NCBI RefSeq assembly: GCF_007954365.1
Contig: NZ_VOLO01000002.1
Location: 124,001 to 188,000 of the forward strand
Direction of reading: 5' to 3'
DNA from: Frigoribacterium sp. ACAM 257
GTDB taxonomy: Bacteria > Actinomycetota > Actinomycetes > Actinomycetales > Microbacteriaceae
DNA: 64,000 nucleotides
The position numbers and the translations under genes were made by a program. The notes below the pieces were generated by a model. The model had not been told where the DNA came from. It made no database searches and saw only the letters and a list, made by a program, of their open reading frames with translations. Shown piece after piece: positions 26,388-35,130 of the stretch. How positions within the stretch are numbered: the first letter of the stretch is position 1; each line of letters starts with the position of its first letter.

Positions 26388-26840
26388 TTAGACGCGGAGG
26401 ATGCTGAGCTGGTTCAAATTCATCGATCGCCGGGGAATCACGATCGTCGGCAGGGCGGGCAACGCGCCGAGGGTCTTCGAGAGGATGAACAGGGCGCGAG
26501 TGCCACGACTACGCAGCAGCACGGCTGCCGTGACGAGCAACACCATCAGGCACGCCATGCCCATCACGGCGCAGAGCATCGCGCACAGTCCGCCACAATC
26601 ATCCGACGCACCAGCCGCCACCAGCACTGGCGCCTCGGCGGCATGAACGGTGCCCGCTGAGAGCTCCGTGTGAGGGGCGCTGTGGCTGTGCTCGGCGGCC
26701 GTCGGAGCGGCGGCATGGCTGGTGGTGTGCCCGGCGAGGGTGTGCATCAGCACGGTGCTGCCGATGAGCAACAAGATGAGTACGACGGCGGTCCCCAGAC
26801 GTCCCAGCCCCGAGGGGATGCGCGTCGAGTGGGGGGTCAT
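26388..26840 (-). CDS. DUF6153-type small membrane protein
   Basis: A 150-residue protein with two hydrophobic segments (AVVLILLLIGSTVLM near the N-terminus, and CLMVLLVTAAVLL in the second half). A His-rich extracytoplasmic loop (TSHAAA, AEHSHSAPH) and a Cys/Met patch (DDCGGLCAMLCAVMGMACLM) lie between and within them. That pattern matches the DUF6153 family common in actinobacterial copper loci. ATG 26840 has a good GGAGAG site five bases before it. Metal binding is inferred from the His/Cys/Met content and the neighbours CsoR and DUF305. Confidence 0.75.
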   Translation of the reverse strand: MTPHSTRIPSGLGRLGTAVVLILLLIGSTVLMHTLAGHTTSHAAAPTAAEHSHSAPHTELSAGTVHAAEAPVLVAAGASDDCGGLCAMLCAVMGMACLMVLLVTAAVLLRSRGTRALFILSKTLGALPALPTIVIPRRSMNLNQLSILRV

Positions 26841-26987
26841 GGCTCTCCTTGGGCGGTGTCCCGACGAAGTGTACAAGCCCTAGATCCTCGAGCGCAGGGC
26901 CTTAGTTTCGGAGTCCCCAATGGACGAGTGCGCTGGCTCATGAACAATCGCGGGCTGGTAAGCGGGCTGCAGGTCGAGAGCTGAAGA

Positions 26988-27299
26988 TCAGGCCCGCACC
27001 AATCGGGCGATCGCGTCGGACGCTTCCTTGATCTTTTCGGCCGCAGCAGCACCGCCCTCGGTGACAGCGTCGGTGACGCAATGCGTGAGGTGGTCGTTCA
27101 GCAGGCCCAGGGCCACGGACTGCAGCGCCTTCGTCATCGCCGACACCTGGGTGAGGATGTCGATGCAGTACTGCTCCTCGTCGACCATCCGCTGCAATCC
27201 CCGCGCTTGCCCCTCGATGCGCTTGAGGCGCTTGAGGTAGTCGTCCTTGGCGGTGATGTACCCATGGTGGTGATCGTGCTCGGTTGCAGTGTCGGTCAT
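26988..27299 (-). CDS. csoR: copper-sensing repressor CsoR
   Basis: A 103-residue CsoR/RcnR-family repressor that releases DNA on binding Cu(I). The diagnostic Cys-His-Cys ligands are all present at C45, H70 and C74, with exactly the 25- and 4-residue spacing of mycobacterial CsoR. An N-terminal His-rich patch (HDHHHG) adds possible ligands. It is divergent from copZ-copA. CsoR-type boxes (C- and G-runs between TACC and GGTA) lie upstream of copZ, the Nuo-like operon and the third DUF305 gene. No such box was seen before csoR itself. Confidence 0.93.
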   Translation of the reverse strand: MTDTATEHDHHHGYITAKDDYLKRLKRIEGQARGLQRMVDEEQYCIDILTQVSAMTKALQSVALGLLNDHLTHCVTDAVTEGGAAAAEKIKEASDAIARLVRA

Positions 27300-27472
27300 A
27301 GGAACTCCTCCGGGTTACGGGTTGCAGGTCACGTTAGTTGCGACCACGGAGCGGCCAACCAGTCGACCAGGTCAGTGTGATCGGAGCGTAAGCGCCGAGG
27401 AACGAGGAGCTTTGCGATCTCACTTCTCACCCCCCGAGCGATGATCTGGGAACAGATCTCCGCGGCCCGGAG

Positions 27473-27502
27473 CTACACTCACCTAGATACCCCCCTAGGG
27501 TA
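27473..27502 (+). promoter_or_regulatory. copZA promoter with CsoR-type operator
   Basis: TACCCCCCTAGGGTA at 27488-27502 is a typical CsoR box. Just before it, CTACACTCACCT (27473-27484) contains the -10-like TACACT. The same 12-mer precedes the box of the Nuo-like operon at 29981. The box covers the expected transcription start. Confidence 0.85.
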
Positions 27503-27537
27503 CCTGATGAACCGTTGGAACACGAAGGGACACCACG

Positions 27538-27765
27538 ATGGGCGAGCAGTTGACGAAAACGTACGGCATCACCGGCATGACGTGCGGACACTGCGTGGCG
27601 AGCGTCCACGAAGAACTCACCACCGTGCCGGACGTCACGGATGTGGCCATCGACCTCAATGTCGGCGGTGTTTCCACCGTTCAGGTGAGTAGCACCCGCG
27701 ACCTGTCTCAGGAGGAAGTCTCCGCCGCTGTGAAGGAGGCCGGCTACACGTTGGTCGCATCATGA
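27538..27765 (+). CDS. copZ: copper chaperone CopZ (HMA domain)
   Basis: A 75-residue cytosolic metallochaperone that hands Cu(I) to the CopA ATPase. The metal site MTCGHC is at residues 14-19, and the rest follows the ferredoxin-like HMA fold (VTDVAIDLNVGGVSTVQV, then VSAAVKEAGYTLV). ATG 27538 lies 36 bases after the CsoR box. The stop overlaps the start of copA by four bases, so the two are coupled and should be copper-induced through CsoR. Confidence 0.94.
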   Translation: MGEQLTKTYGITGMTCGHCVASVHEELTTVPDVTDVAIDLNVGGVSTVQVSSTRDLSQEEVSAAVKEAGYTLVAS

Positions 27766-29954
27766 CCACCACAACCGCGCCGGTCGAGCTGACGATCCAG
27801 GGGATGACCTGCGCGTCATGCGCGAACCGGATCGAGCGGAAACTGAACAAGCTGCCCGGTGTCACGGCGAGTGTGAACTACGCCACGGAAAGCGCCACCG
27901 TCACCCTCCCCGCAGACCTCGCCGTCGATGATGCGATCCGCACCGTCGAGGCCGCTGGCTACGGCGCCCACCTGCCCGAATCGGGCAGTGAAGACACCGA
28001 CGAGCTCGTGCCGCTGCGGCGACGCTTGATTGTGTCCACCGTGCTCGCCGTCCCGGTGGTAGCGCTGTCGATGGTCCCGGCGCTGCAGTTCCCGGGCTGG
28101 CAGTGGGCCGTCCTGTTGTTGGCGATGCCTGTCGTCGTGTGGGGCGCGTGGCCGTTCCACCGAGCTGCCGTGATCAACGCCCGACATGGTGCCGCGACGA
28201 TGGACACCCTCGTCAGCGTCGGTGTCGCCGCCGCAACCGGGTGGTCTGTGTGGGCGCTCATTTTCGGTGGCGCCGGACACATCGGGATGCGGATGGCGTT
28301 TTCCTGGTTTCCGCACCCCGGCGCTGCGCCGGAACCGTACTTCGAAGTCGCCACCGCGGTGACGGTGTTCCTCCTCGCCGGGAGGTACTTCGAAGCGCGC
28401 GCGAAGGACCGCTCCGGAGCCGCCCTCCAGGCGCTGCTCGCGTTGGGCGCACCAACTGCAACTGTTCTCCGCGACGGCATCGAAGTGGAGCTGCCAAGCT
28501 CGGCATTGCAGGTTGGGGACCGGTTCGTGGTCCGCCCCGGTGAGCGCATCGCCACCGACGGAACCATCAGCGACGGTACGAGCGCGGTCAACACCAGTGT
28601 CATGACGGGGGAAGCGGTGCCCGTCGAGGTCGGCCCCGGCGACACCGTCACCGGAGCGACCGTGAACGTCGGTGGCCGGCTCATCGTCGAAGCCACCCGC
28701 GTCGGACAGGACACCGAGCTGGCGCGCATCGGCCGACTCGTGGTCTCCGCGCAGAGCGGCAAGGCCGAAGTGCAGCGCCTTGCCGACCGTGTCTCCGCCG
28801 TTTTCGTCCCAATTGTCATGGGCTTGGCGGTTCTAACCCTCGTGGGGTGGCTGCTAGTCACCGGAGATGTGCAAGCTGCGTTCACTGCTGCGGTCGCGAC
28901 ACTGGTCATCGCCTGCCCCTGCGCCCTGGGGCTTGCAACACCCACCGCGCTGCTTGTCGGTACCGGCCGCGGCTCCCAACTGGGGATCCTCATCCGCGGC
29001 CCGCAGGTCCTCGAGGCCACCCGCCGGATCGACACCGTCGTGCTCGATAAGACCGGCACGGTCACCACGGGCCGGATGAGCGTCCACCAGGTCACTGCCG
29101 TCCATGGGGGCGCCGAGGCCCGTGTGCTGGCCCTCGCTGCTGCGGCGGAAGCAGGATCGGAACATCCAATCGCCCGCGCCATCACCGGCGCAGCCACCGA
29201 CTATCCGGTAGCAGAGACGTTCCAGTCCACCGCAGGGTTCGGTGTGCAAGCCATCGTCGACGGCGCTCTCGTGCTCGTCGGCCGACCGGCGTGGCTGACC
29301 GGGCAGTGGGCAATCACCATTCCGGAATCGGTCACGGATGCAGTCCGGACCGCCGAACGTGGCGGCGCGACAGCGGTCGTTGTCGCCTGGGACGGCGCCG
29401 CCCGCGGCGTCATCAGCGTTGCGGACACCGTCGCGTCGACCAGCCCAGACGCGGTCCGTCGCCTCCACCAAATGGGGCTGCGCACGATCATGCTCACCGG
29501 CGACGCTGACGACGTCGCTCGGACGGTCGCTGCAGAAATCGGCATCGATGACGTCGAAGCTGAGGTGCGACCCGAAGACAAGTACCAGACCATCATCCGG
29601 CTACAGAAGCAGGGCCGGTCCGTGGCGATGATCGGTGACGGCGTCAACGACGCCGCCGCTCTCGCCGCCGCTGACCTGGGCATCGCGATGGGCAGCGGTT
29701 CCGACGCCGCCATGGAAGCCGCCGACATCACCCTGATCCGCGCCGACCTAAGCGCTGCTGCAGATGCGATCGCGCTCGCCCGCCGCACTCTCGGCACGAT
29801 CAAGGTGAACCTGTTCTGGGCCTTTGCCTACAACGTCGCCGCGATCCCACTCGCGATGGCTGGCTTGCTGAACCCGATGATCGCAGGCGCCGCGATGGCA
29901 CTGTCTTCGGTGTTCGTCGTCAGCAACAGCCTCCGACTCCGCAGGTTTCACTGA
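27762..29954 (+). CDS. copA: copper-translocating P1B-type ATPase CopA
   Basis: A 730-residue inner-membrane pump that exports Cu(I) from the cytosol. It has one N-terminal HMA domain with MTCASC, the actuator word TGE, the copper-specific CPC motif (ACPCALGLATP, about residue 384), the phosphorylation motif DKTGTVT at about 428, and the hinge GDGVNDAAAL at about 625. Eight membrane segments can be placed around these. Length and order are normal for the family. It overlaps copZ and is followed, 82 bases on, by the Nuo-like operon, which has a separate promoter. Confidence 0.96.
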   Translation: MTTTTAPVELTIQGMTCASCANRIERKLNKLPGVTASVNYATESATVTLPADLAVDDAIRTVEAAGYGAHLPESGSEDTDELVPLRRRLIVSTVLAVPVVALSMVPALQFPGWQWAVLLLAMPVVVWGAWPFHRAAVINARHGAATMDTLVSVGVAAATGWSVWALIFGGAGHIGMRMAFSWFPHPGAAPEPYFEVATAVTVFLLAGRYFEARAKDRSGAALQALLALGAPTATVLRDGIEVELPSSALQVGDRFVVRPGERIATDGTISDGTSAVNTSVMTGEAVPVEVGPGDTVTGATVNVGGRLIVEATRVGQDTELARIGRLVVSAQSGKAEVQRLADRVSAVFVPIVMGLAVLTLVGWLLVTGDVQAAFTAAVATLVIACPCALGLATPTALLVGTGRGSQLGILIRGPQVLEATRRIDTVVLDKTGTVTTGRMSVHQVTAVHGGAEARVLALAAAAEAGSEHPIARAITGAATDYPVAETFQSTAGFGVQAIVDGALVLVGRPAWLTGQWAITIPESVTDAVRTAERGGATAVVVAWDGAARGVISVADTVASTSPDAVRRLHQMGLRTIMLTGDADDVARTVAAEIGIDDVEAEVRPEDKYQTIIRLQKQGRSVAMIGDGVNDAAALAAADLGIAMGSGSDAAMEAADITLIRADLSAAADAIALARRTLGTIKVNLFWAFAYNVAAIPLAMAGLLNPMIAGAAMALSSVFVVSNSLRLRRFH

Positions 29955-29980
29955 CTGGCGGACACTGAACTGCCTCCCGC

Positions 29981-30011
29981 CTACACTCACCTGCAGTACC
30001 CCTCCGGGGTA
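29981..30011 (+). promoter_or_regulatory. promoter of the Nuo-like operon with CsoR-type operator
   Basis: CTACACTCACCT at 29981-29992 is identical to the copZ promoter element. It is followed by the palindrome TACCCCTCCGGGGTA at 29997-30011. A strong AAGGAGAT ribosome site and the nuoA-like start come next. The arrangement predicts copper-dependent induction of the operon by CsoR. Confidence 0.8.
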
Positions 30012-30036
30012 TGCCCGTCGGGGAAGGAGATCCTGA

Positions 30037-30387
30037 ATGTCCGCATACGTCACCATTGGCATCGTGCTCGGCGTCGGGCTGCTCGGCATCGCCGCCCTGG
30101 TGCTGGTGTCACGAGCAATGACGGTCGCTCCGGTTCGCAAAGGTGTGCTGCCGTTCGGGTCAGGGTGGGACCTCCAGGAACATGCACTCTCGCGATTCCA
30201 CACCCGCTGGTACCCGATGACGCTGGTGTTCCTTGCCTTCGACGTGGAAATGCTGTTCATGTACCCGTGGGCGGTCGTGGTCGCGCAGATGGGTGCAGAA
30301 GCAGTCATCGAGATGTTCGTCTTCCTCGGGGTCCTTGTGGCAGGGGTGGTTTGGGCCTGGCGGGAAGGCGCCTTCCGATGGGTGTGA
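30037..30387 (+). CDS. nuoA: NuoA-like subunit of an orphan complex I membrane arm
   Basis: A 116-residue membrane protein with three segments, matching NADH-quinone oxidoreductase subunit A. The conserved part is RFHTRWYPMTLVFLAFDVEMLFMYPWA (key words RWYP and FDVEMLF with the acidic residues typical of NuoA), followed by a last helix near FVFLGVLVAG. It is the first gene of an eight-gene operon (A, a B/D-like gene, H, J, K, L, M, N) that has no genes for the NADH-oxidising or full hydrophilic arm. Its promoter carries a CsoR-like box. Confidence 0.9.
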   Translation: MSAYVTIGIVLGVGLLGIAALVLVSRAMTVAPVRKGVLPFGSGWDLQEHALSRFHTRWYPMTLVFLAFDVEMLFMYPWAVVVAQMGAEAVIEMFVFLGVLVAGVVWAWREGAFRWV

Positions 30388-31442
30388 CCGAGGACCGTCG
30401 CCGCCCGCTGCATGTGCTTCTCGTCGAGGTGCCCGGCAACGGCCTGGTTCGGATCGTGTGTGAAGCCACGGCTGCCGCCGCAGGCCACATCCTCGCCGTC
30501 CACCCGGCGGAGAGCGACGTCCTCCTCGTCTGCGGAACACCCGGACCAGAGCTGCAGACCCTCCTCGACCGCGTATGGGATCAGATGCCCTACCCGAAGC
30601 ACCGAGCCACGCTCACCCGACCCGACGAGATCGCCACCGTCCTCGGGGCCGCGCAGGATGCGCTTGCAAACCGACCCGCACAGCGATCCGCCGCACGCGA
30701 GGACCAGGACACGATCCATCATGCTGACGAATCGATGCACCACGACGACATGACAGCGGACGGGCACGACCACACGTCGATGGATCACATGTCGATGAGT
30801 GGTCCAGGCGGCTACCCGCTCGCCGATGGTGCCGATGACCGGGACGGGTTGGAGATGGACGTACTCCACCGGAGGCTCGGCCCGATCCTGCCGGCCTGGC
30901 CCGCTGGTGTGGTCCTGGATGTGACGCTTGCCGGCGACACCATCACCGGCGCTTCCGCCTCGATGATCGACGTCGACGATTACCAGCACGCGGAGCCGCA
31001 GAACGTGGCGGCCATCGCACTCGATCAGGCTGCCCAGGTGCTGGCCGTTGCCGGGTGGGATGCCGCTGCAGCTCGGACACTCCGCGTGCGAGATCTTGCC
31101 GTGACCGGCCGCCGCGATCAGGCGCGAAAGCGCCTTCTCCCGCTGCGCCGCCGGGTCGAACGATCCCTGCTGCTCCGCTGGTCCCTGAACGGACTCCAGG
31201 TCAGGCCTGGCGTCGACGTCCGCACCGTTCTCTTGGCCCGCTTGGAGCGAGCAACCGTCTCGCTCAATGCGGCTCAATTCGAACCGGAGCCGTCAACGAC
31301 GGCGGATGAGATTCCGGCACTAATAGAAGGGCGCGACATCGGCAGCGCCCGCCTCATCGTCGCAGCACTCACCGTGCACCCCGGCCGTCGCACCGACATC
31401 ACCGAACAGGCCGGCACGACGAGACACCCCCACCATGGTTGA
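30378..31442 (+). CDS. degenerate NuoB/NuoD-like protein with Met/His-rich insert
   Basis: A 354-residue soluble protein that overlaps the nuoA-like gene. Near its N-terminus, SDVLLVCGTPGPELQ followed by VWDQMPYPKH resembles the NuoB segment before its Fe-S cysteines, but no cysteine ligands follow. The second half (LHRRLGPILPAWPAGVVLDVTL) recalls NuoD or hydrogenase large-subunit relatives, again without metal-binding cysteines. Between them, at about residues 115-148, is a Met/His/Asp-rich stretch (HHADESMHHDDM, HTSMDHMSMSG) of the kind seen in periplasmic copper proteins, though no signal peptide is present. Homology to B and D is my inference from short motifs. It takes the place of the whole hydrophilic connecting module. 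Confidence 0.6.
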   Translation: MGVTEDRRRPLHVLLVEVPGNGLVRIVCEATAAAAGHILAVHPAESDVLLVCGTPGPELQTLLDRVWDQMPYPKHRATLTRPDEIATVLGAAQDALANRPAQRSAAREDQDTIHHADESMHHDDMTADGHDHTSMDHMSMSGPGGYPLADGADDRDGLEMDVLHRRLGPILPAWPAGVVLDVTLAGDTITGASASMIDVDDYQHAEPQNVAAIALDQAAQVLAVAGWDAAAARTLRVRDLAVTGRRDQARKRLLPLRRRVERSLLLRWSLNGLQVRPGVDVRTVLLARLERATVSLNAAQFEPEPSTTADEIPALIEGRDIGSARLIVAALTVHPGRRTDITEQAGTTRHPHHG

Positions 31443-32364
31443 TATCGAAAGCACCCTTTGGGCTCTCGTTCTGCCCGCCGTCGTCGTCGTGCTCGCCATC
31501 ACGGCTGCCAGCGGCAACGCCGTTCTGGTGGCACGGGACCGCGGGACACCGGTGAGCGCTGCGGTCTTGTCCCCGTTCCATGAAACCCACCGGCTTCTGC
31601 GCCAGCAGCGCCGTTCCGTGCTCGGCGCGGACACCCTCCTGTGGCGGATCGGTGGGTCCGGGCTCATCGTCGCCGCGTTCCTCGCCGCCCTCGCCGTCCC
31701 GGTCGGAAACCTCACGCCGCTGGACGTGCCGGTCGGCGTCGTGTGGTTCAACGCCGTGGACGTCACCCTCTGGGCATTGTGGTGGCTCCTCGGCTGGGGC
31801 AGCAACAGTGTGCATCCGCTGATCGGCGGCTACCGGTTCCTGGCGCAGGCGCTGGCGTACGAAATCCCGCTGATGTTCGCCCTGACCGCACCCGCGATCG
31901 GGGCGCAGAGCCTCCGGCTGACAGACGTGGTCTCGGCGCAGGAACCGATCTGGTTCGCGGTCACCATGCCGGTCGCGTTCGTTGTCTACTGCGCCTCCGT
32001 CACCGCATTCTCCGCGTGGGGTCCGTTCGCCCTCCCTGCCGGTACGGACATCGCCGGCGGTGTCCTCGGAGAACTTTCCGGCGTTGACCGGCTGCTCGTC
32101 CTCGCCGGCAGGTGGTGCCTGCTCGTCGCAGGCGCCGCGTTCGCCGTCCCGATGTTCCTCGGCGGCGGCGCCGGTCCGCTGCTCCCGCCCGCACTGTGGG
32201 TGCTGGTGAAAACGTGTGCGTTGCTCGCCGTGTTCTTGCTGCTCGGACGTGCGATGCCCGCAGTGCGGCCGCAGCGGCTCGCAGAAATCGGATGGGTCGT
32301 CGTGTTGCCGCTGGTGCTGCTGCAGCTGCTGGTCACCTCGGTGCTGGCCGTGACGGGAAATTGA
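31435..32364 (+). CDS. nuoH: NuoH-like subunit
   Basis: A 309-residue membrane protein with about eight segments, resembling NADH-quinone oxidoreductase subunit H. Typical H features are the charged loop after the first helix (FHETHRLLRQQRRS), the GGYRFLAQALAYEIPL segment (compare RAAAQMISYEVPL in ordinary NuoH), and the late acidic loop. It overlaps the preceding gene by eight bases and the next by one. In complete complex I, NuoH forms the quinone-site end; its retention without NuoB, NuoD and NuoI of normal form is unusual. Confidence 0.85.
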   Translation: MVDIESTLWALVLPAVVVVLAITAASGNAVLVARDRGTPVSAAVLSPFHETHRLLRQQRRSVLGADTLLWRIGGSGLIVAAFLAALAVPVGNLTPLDVPVGVVWFNAVDVTLWALWWLLGWGSNSVHPLIGGYRFLAQALAYEIPLMFALTAPAIGAQSLRLTDVVSAQEPIWFAVTMPVAFVVYCASVTAFSAWGPFALPAGTDIAGGVLGELSGVDRLLVLAGRWCLLVAGAAFAVPMFLGGGAGPLLPPALWVLVKTCALLAVFLLLGRAMPAVRPQRLAEIGWVVVLPLVLLQLLVTSVLAVTGN

Positions 32365-32930
32365 TGACCGTGATGGCAACGATCGTGTTCTGGGTCGCGG
32401 CAGTGGTCGCGGTGGTCGCCGCAGCCGCGGTGTTCCGGGTTGATTCGATGGCACGCGCCACGTACGCCCTGGCGGTGTCGTTCATCGCCGTGGGCGCAGC
32501 CGTTCTGGTGCTACACCTGGACTTCATCGGCGTCGTGACGATCCTGATGATGGTGATGGAGATGGCCGTCATGGCCGTGTTCATGGTCTCCTACATGGGT
32601 ATGAACCCGGCGCTGATGCCGATGGATATGACCCACAGCAAACGACCCGCAGCGATGATCGCGGTCGCGGTGTTCGTCGGCCTCGCCGCAGCCGCGCTCC
32701 TCATCCCATGGCCTGACCGCGCCGGTTCGCCGGGGGCGGACACCACCCAAGCGCTCGGAGAAGCGATCATGGGCTCAAAGATGCTGGTGATGCTGACGAT
32801 CAGCCCGATCCTGTTCGCCACGATCGTCGCAGCCCTGGTCCTTGCAAACCCCAGGGGCCGATACGACCGACGCGGCGACGAACTCCGGGACCAACCCTCG
32901 GATCCGGAACCCGGAGGGATCGGACGATGA
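32364..32930 (+). CDS. nuoJ: NuoJ-like subunit
   Basis: A 188-residue membrane protein with about five segments, in NuoJ position and of NuoJ type (ARATYALAVSFIAVGAAVLVL, then LHLDFIGVVTILMMVMEMAVM). A Met-rich patch follows (MGMNPALMPMDM). The ATG at 32364 shares one base with the nuoH stop codon; the frame is open further upstream but that part is in another reading of nuoH. The end overlaps nuoK by four bases. Confidence 0.82.
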   Translation: MTVMATIVFWVAAVVAVVAAAAVFRVDSMARATYALAVSFIAVGAAVLVLHLDFIGVVTILMMVMEMAVMAVFMVSYMGMNPALMPMDMTHSKRPAAMIAVAVFVGLAAAALLIPWPDRAGSPGADTTQALGEAIMGSKMLVMLTISPILFATIVAALVLANPRGRYDRRGDELRDQPSDPEPGGIGR

Positions 32931-33229
32931 CCCTGGAATTGGTCCTGTTGGTTGTTGCCGCACTGTTCGCCATCGGGCTGTACGGGGCGATCTCGCAGCA
33001 GGTGGTCGTGATGGTGATGATGGGTATCGAGGTGATGGTGAACGCCGTCATCCTCGCCGCCGCCGCGTTCTGGTGGTATCTCTCACCAACGGTCGACGGG
33101 CAGGTGCTGCTGCTGGTGATCATCGCAGCGATGACAATCGAAATGGCGATGGGCTTCGCCGTCGCCACCATCCTGCACCGCTCCCGGAACTCCGACATGA
33201 CCGACTCGGCAACGGATCTCACCCAGTGA
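32927..33229 (+). CDS. nuoK: NuoK-like subunit
   Basis: A 100-residue, three-segment membrane protein of the NuoK/MnhC type. The conserved buried acids are visible in VMMGIEVMVNAVIL (first Glu) and IAAMTIEMAMGFAV (second Glu), both needed for proton coupling in ordinary NuoK. It overlaps nuoJ (ATGA) and nuoL (GTGA) by four bases each, so the operon is tightly coupled. Confidence 0.88.
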   Translation: MTLELVLLVVAALFAIGLYGAISQQVVVMVMMGIEVMVNAVILAAAAFWWYLSPTVDGQVLLLVIIAAMTIEMAMGFAVATILHRSRNSDMTDSATDLTQ

Positions 33230-35130
33230 GCGCCGCGCTGATTACCGCCGTCATCCTGCCCGCCCTTGTCGGGGCAGGACTGTCGACTGCTGGACGCCTG
33301 GCCGAACGGATCGCGGTCCCCATCAGCCTCGCCACGGCCGCTGTGACCGCAGTTTTCGCAACCATCGCGGCGGCCACCCGTGCGGAGGTAACCGGCGGGG
33401 TGCCAGCTCTTCTCGCACCCCCCGGCCCGGATCTTCGCGTCGATGCGCTGGCCGCGGTCGTCTTGCCAACCGTGGCGTGGGTCGCGTTCCTCGTGCTTGT
33501 GTTCGCGACCGCGGACCGGACGCGTCCTGCTGCCCGGTTCCATGGGCTGATGTTGCTCTTCCTCGCCGCCGTCGTGGTTACCGTGACCGCGACCGGGCTG
33601 CCGCTGCTGCTCGCCGCCTGGGAGGTGATGGGCGCCACCTCCTACGCCCTCATCGGGTTCCGCTGGCAAGACCGGAACCGCGTCGACGGCGGACTCATCG
33701 CGTTCACCGTCACCCGTGCCGGGGACCTTGGCATGTACCTCGCCGCCGGCGCAGTCATCGCCGGTGGCGGCACCTGGTCGCTCACCGCTCTGCAATCGCT
33801 GCCGGGCCCGTGGGTACACGTTGCGGCCGCGGGGCTGCTTGTTGCCGGCTTAGGGAAGGCGGCGCAGCTGCCGTTCTCGTTCTGGATCTCCCGTGCCATG
33901 GAGGGCCCGAGCGCCGTGAGCGCGCTGCTGCACTCCGCGGCCATGGTCGCCATGGGCGGGTATCTCCTGCTCCGCGTCGAACCGCTTTTGAGCGTGACCA
34001 ATTGGGCAGGCCCGACGGCGGCGTGGGTGGGCGCTACGACCGCGATCGTGCTCGGCTTCATCGCGCTGTCGCAACGGGACCTGAAGCAGGTGCTTGCCGC
34101 ATCAACGGCATCTCAGCTGGGGTTCGTCGTCCTCGCCGCCGGTGTCGGCTCGGTCAGCGGCGGAACCGCGCAGCTCATCACGCACGCCGCCACGAAAGCG
34201 CTGCTGTTCCTCACCGCAGGCGCGTGGCTCACGGCTACCGGGACGAAACAGTTCACCGGTCTCCGCGGCATCGCCGCCCGCTGGCCCGCGATCGGTGTCC
34301 TCGCGACTGTCGGTGCGCTGTCGCTGGCTGGTCTGCCGCCACTGTCACTCTGGTACGCCAAGGACGTCGTCCTCGCCGCCGCACTGGAGGAACAGCCCTG
34401 GTTGTACGCGGCGGGCCTGGCCGGGGCGGCACTTGCGGCGGCCTACTCTGCCCGGATCATCGGGCTGCTGTGGCGACGTGCAGGAACACCGGAAGCATCC
34501 TGGGACGACGAGGAACACGGCACCCGGCGGGTGCCCCGTCTCGTGGTCGTCCCGATGGTGGTACTCGCCGTCGCTGCAGCCGGACTTGCGCTCCTCGGCA
34601 CGCCGCTGCTGCATCCGCTGCTCGACCCGTTGTCCGGGCCTGCGGTGTCGTGGCCGGAGCTCGCCGCGTCGGCGGCGATCGCGGTCGTCGTGGTCCTGCT
34701 GGTCCTGTGGCGCACACCAACAGTCCGCATCGGGATGCACTGGTTCGGGCTAGAGCGGGCAGCCGTCACGGTCATCGTAGCGCCGACCCTGAGACTCGCT
34801 GCAGTCCTTGCGCGGCTGGATGATCGATACGGTACGGCCCTCGACCGGTCGGGACGTGCGCTCGAGAGCACCGCACGCGTCGCACAAGCAATGGATGACC
34901 TCTATGGCACGGCCCTTGATCGGTCGGGACGTGCACTCGAGAGCACCGCACGCGCCGCACGCGTGCTCGATGAGCGCGGACCCGCCGCAGTGACGGGGCA
35001 GCTCGGCTCCGCTGTCGCGGTACTCGGTCGTCTGGCGCGGCGCCCGCAAACCGGCCAGGTGCACCACTACTACATCGGCGCGACTCTAACCGTCGCCGCC
35101 GCCGCCATCCTGCTCTTAGTCGTGAGGTGA
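33226..35130 (+). CDS. nuoL: NuoL-like antiporter subunit
   Basis: A 634-residue antiporter-type subunit with about fifteen membrane segments. Family marks include LLAAWEVMGATSYALIGF (key Glu), LGKAAQLPFSFWISRAMEGPSAVSALLHSA (key Lys and the PVSALLH-type word), and THAATKALLFLTAGA. Start is GTG 33226, overlapping nuoK. The C-terminal region holds a perfect-length tandem duplication of 25 residues (34819-34968) on the linker before the final helix, in the part where normal NuoL carries its long lateral helix. Confidence 0.9.
   Translation: MSAALITAVILPALVGAGLSTAGRLAERIAVPISLATAAVTAVFATIAAATRAEVTGGVPALLAPPGPDLRVDALAAVVLPTVAWVAFLVLVFATADRTRPAARFHGLMLLFLAAVVVTVTATGLPLLLAAWEVMGATSYALIGFRWQDRNRVDGGLIAFTVTRAGDLGMYLAAGAVIAGGGTWSLTALQSLPGPWVHVAAAGLLVAGLGKAAQLPFSFWISRAMEGPSAVSALLHSAAMVAMGGYLLLRVEPLLSVTNWAGPTAAWVGATTAIVLGFIALSQRDLKQVLAASTASQLGFVVLAAGVGSVSGGTAQLITHAATKALLFLTAGAWLTATGTKQFTGLRGIAARWPAIGVLATVGALSLAGLPPLSLWYAKDVVLAAALEEQPWLYAAGLAGAALAAAYSARIIGLLWRRAGTPEASWDDEEHGTRRVPRLVVVPMVVLAVAAAGLALLGTPLLHPLLDPLSGPAVSWPELAASAAIAVVVVLLVLWRTPTVRIGMHWFGLERAAVTVIVAPTLRLAAVLARLDDRYGTALDRSGRALESTARVAQAMDDLYGTALDRSGRALESTARAARVLDERGPAAVTGQLGSAVAVLGRLARRPQTGQVHHYYIGATLTVAAAAILLLVVR
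34819..34968 (+). repeat. tandem 75-bp repeat inside nuoL (25-residue duplication)
   Basis: Repeat 1 is 34819-34893, repeat 2 is 34894-34968. Both translate to DDxYGTALDRSGRALESTAR plus five variable residues. Silent differences between the units indicate that the duplication is not very recent and that the protein sequence is kept. Confidence 0.85.
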
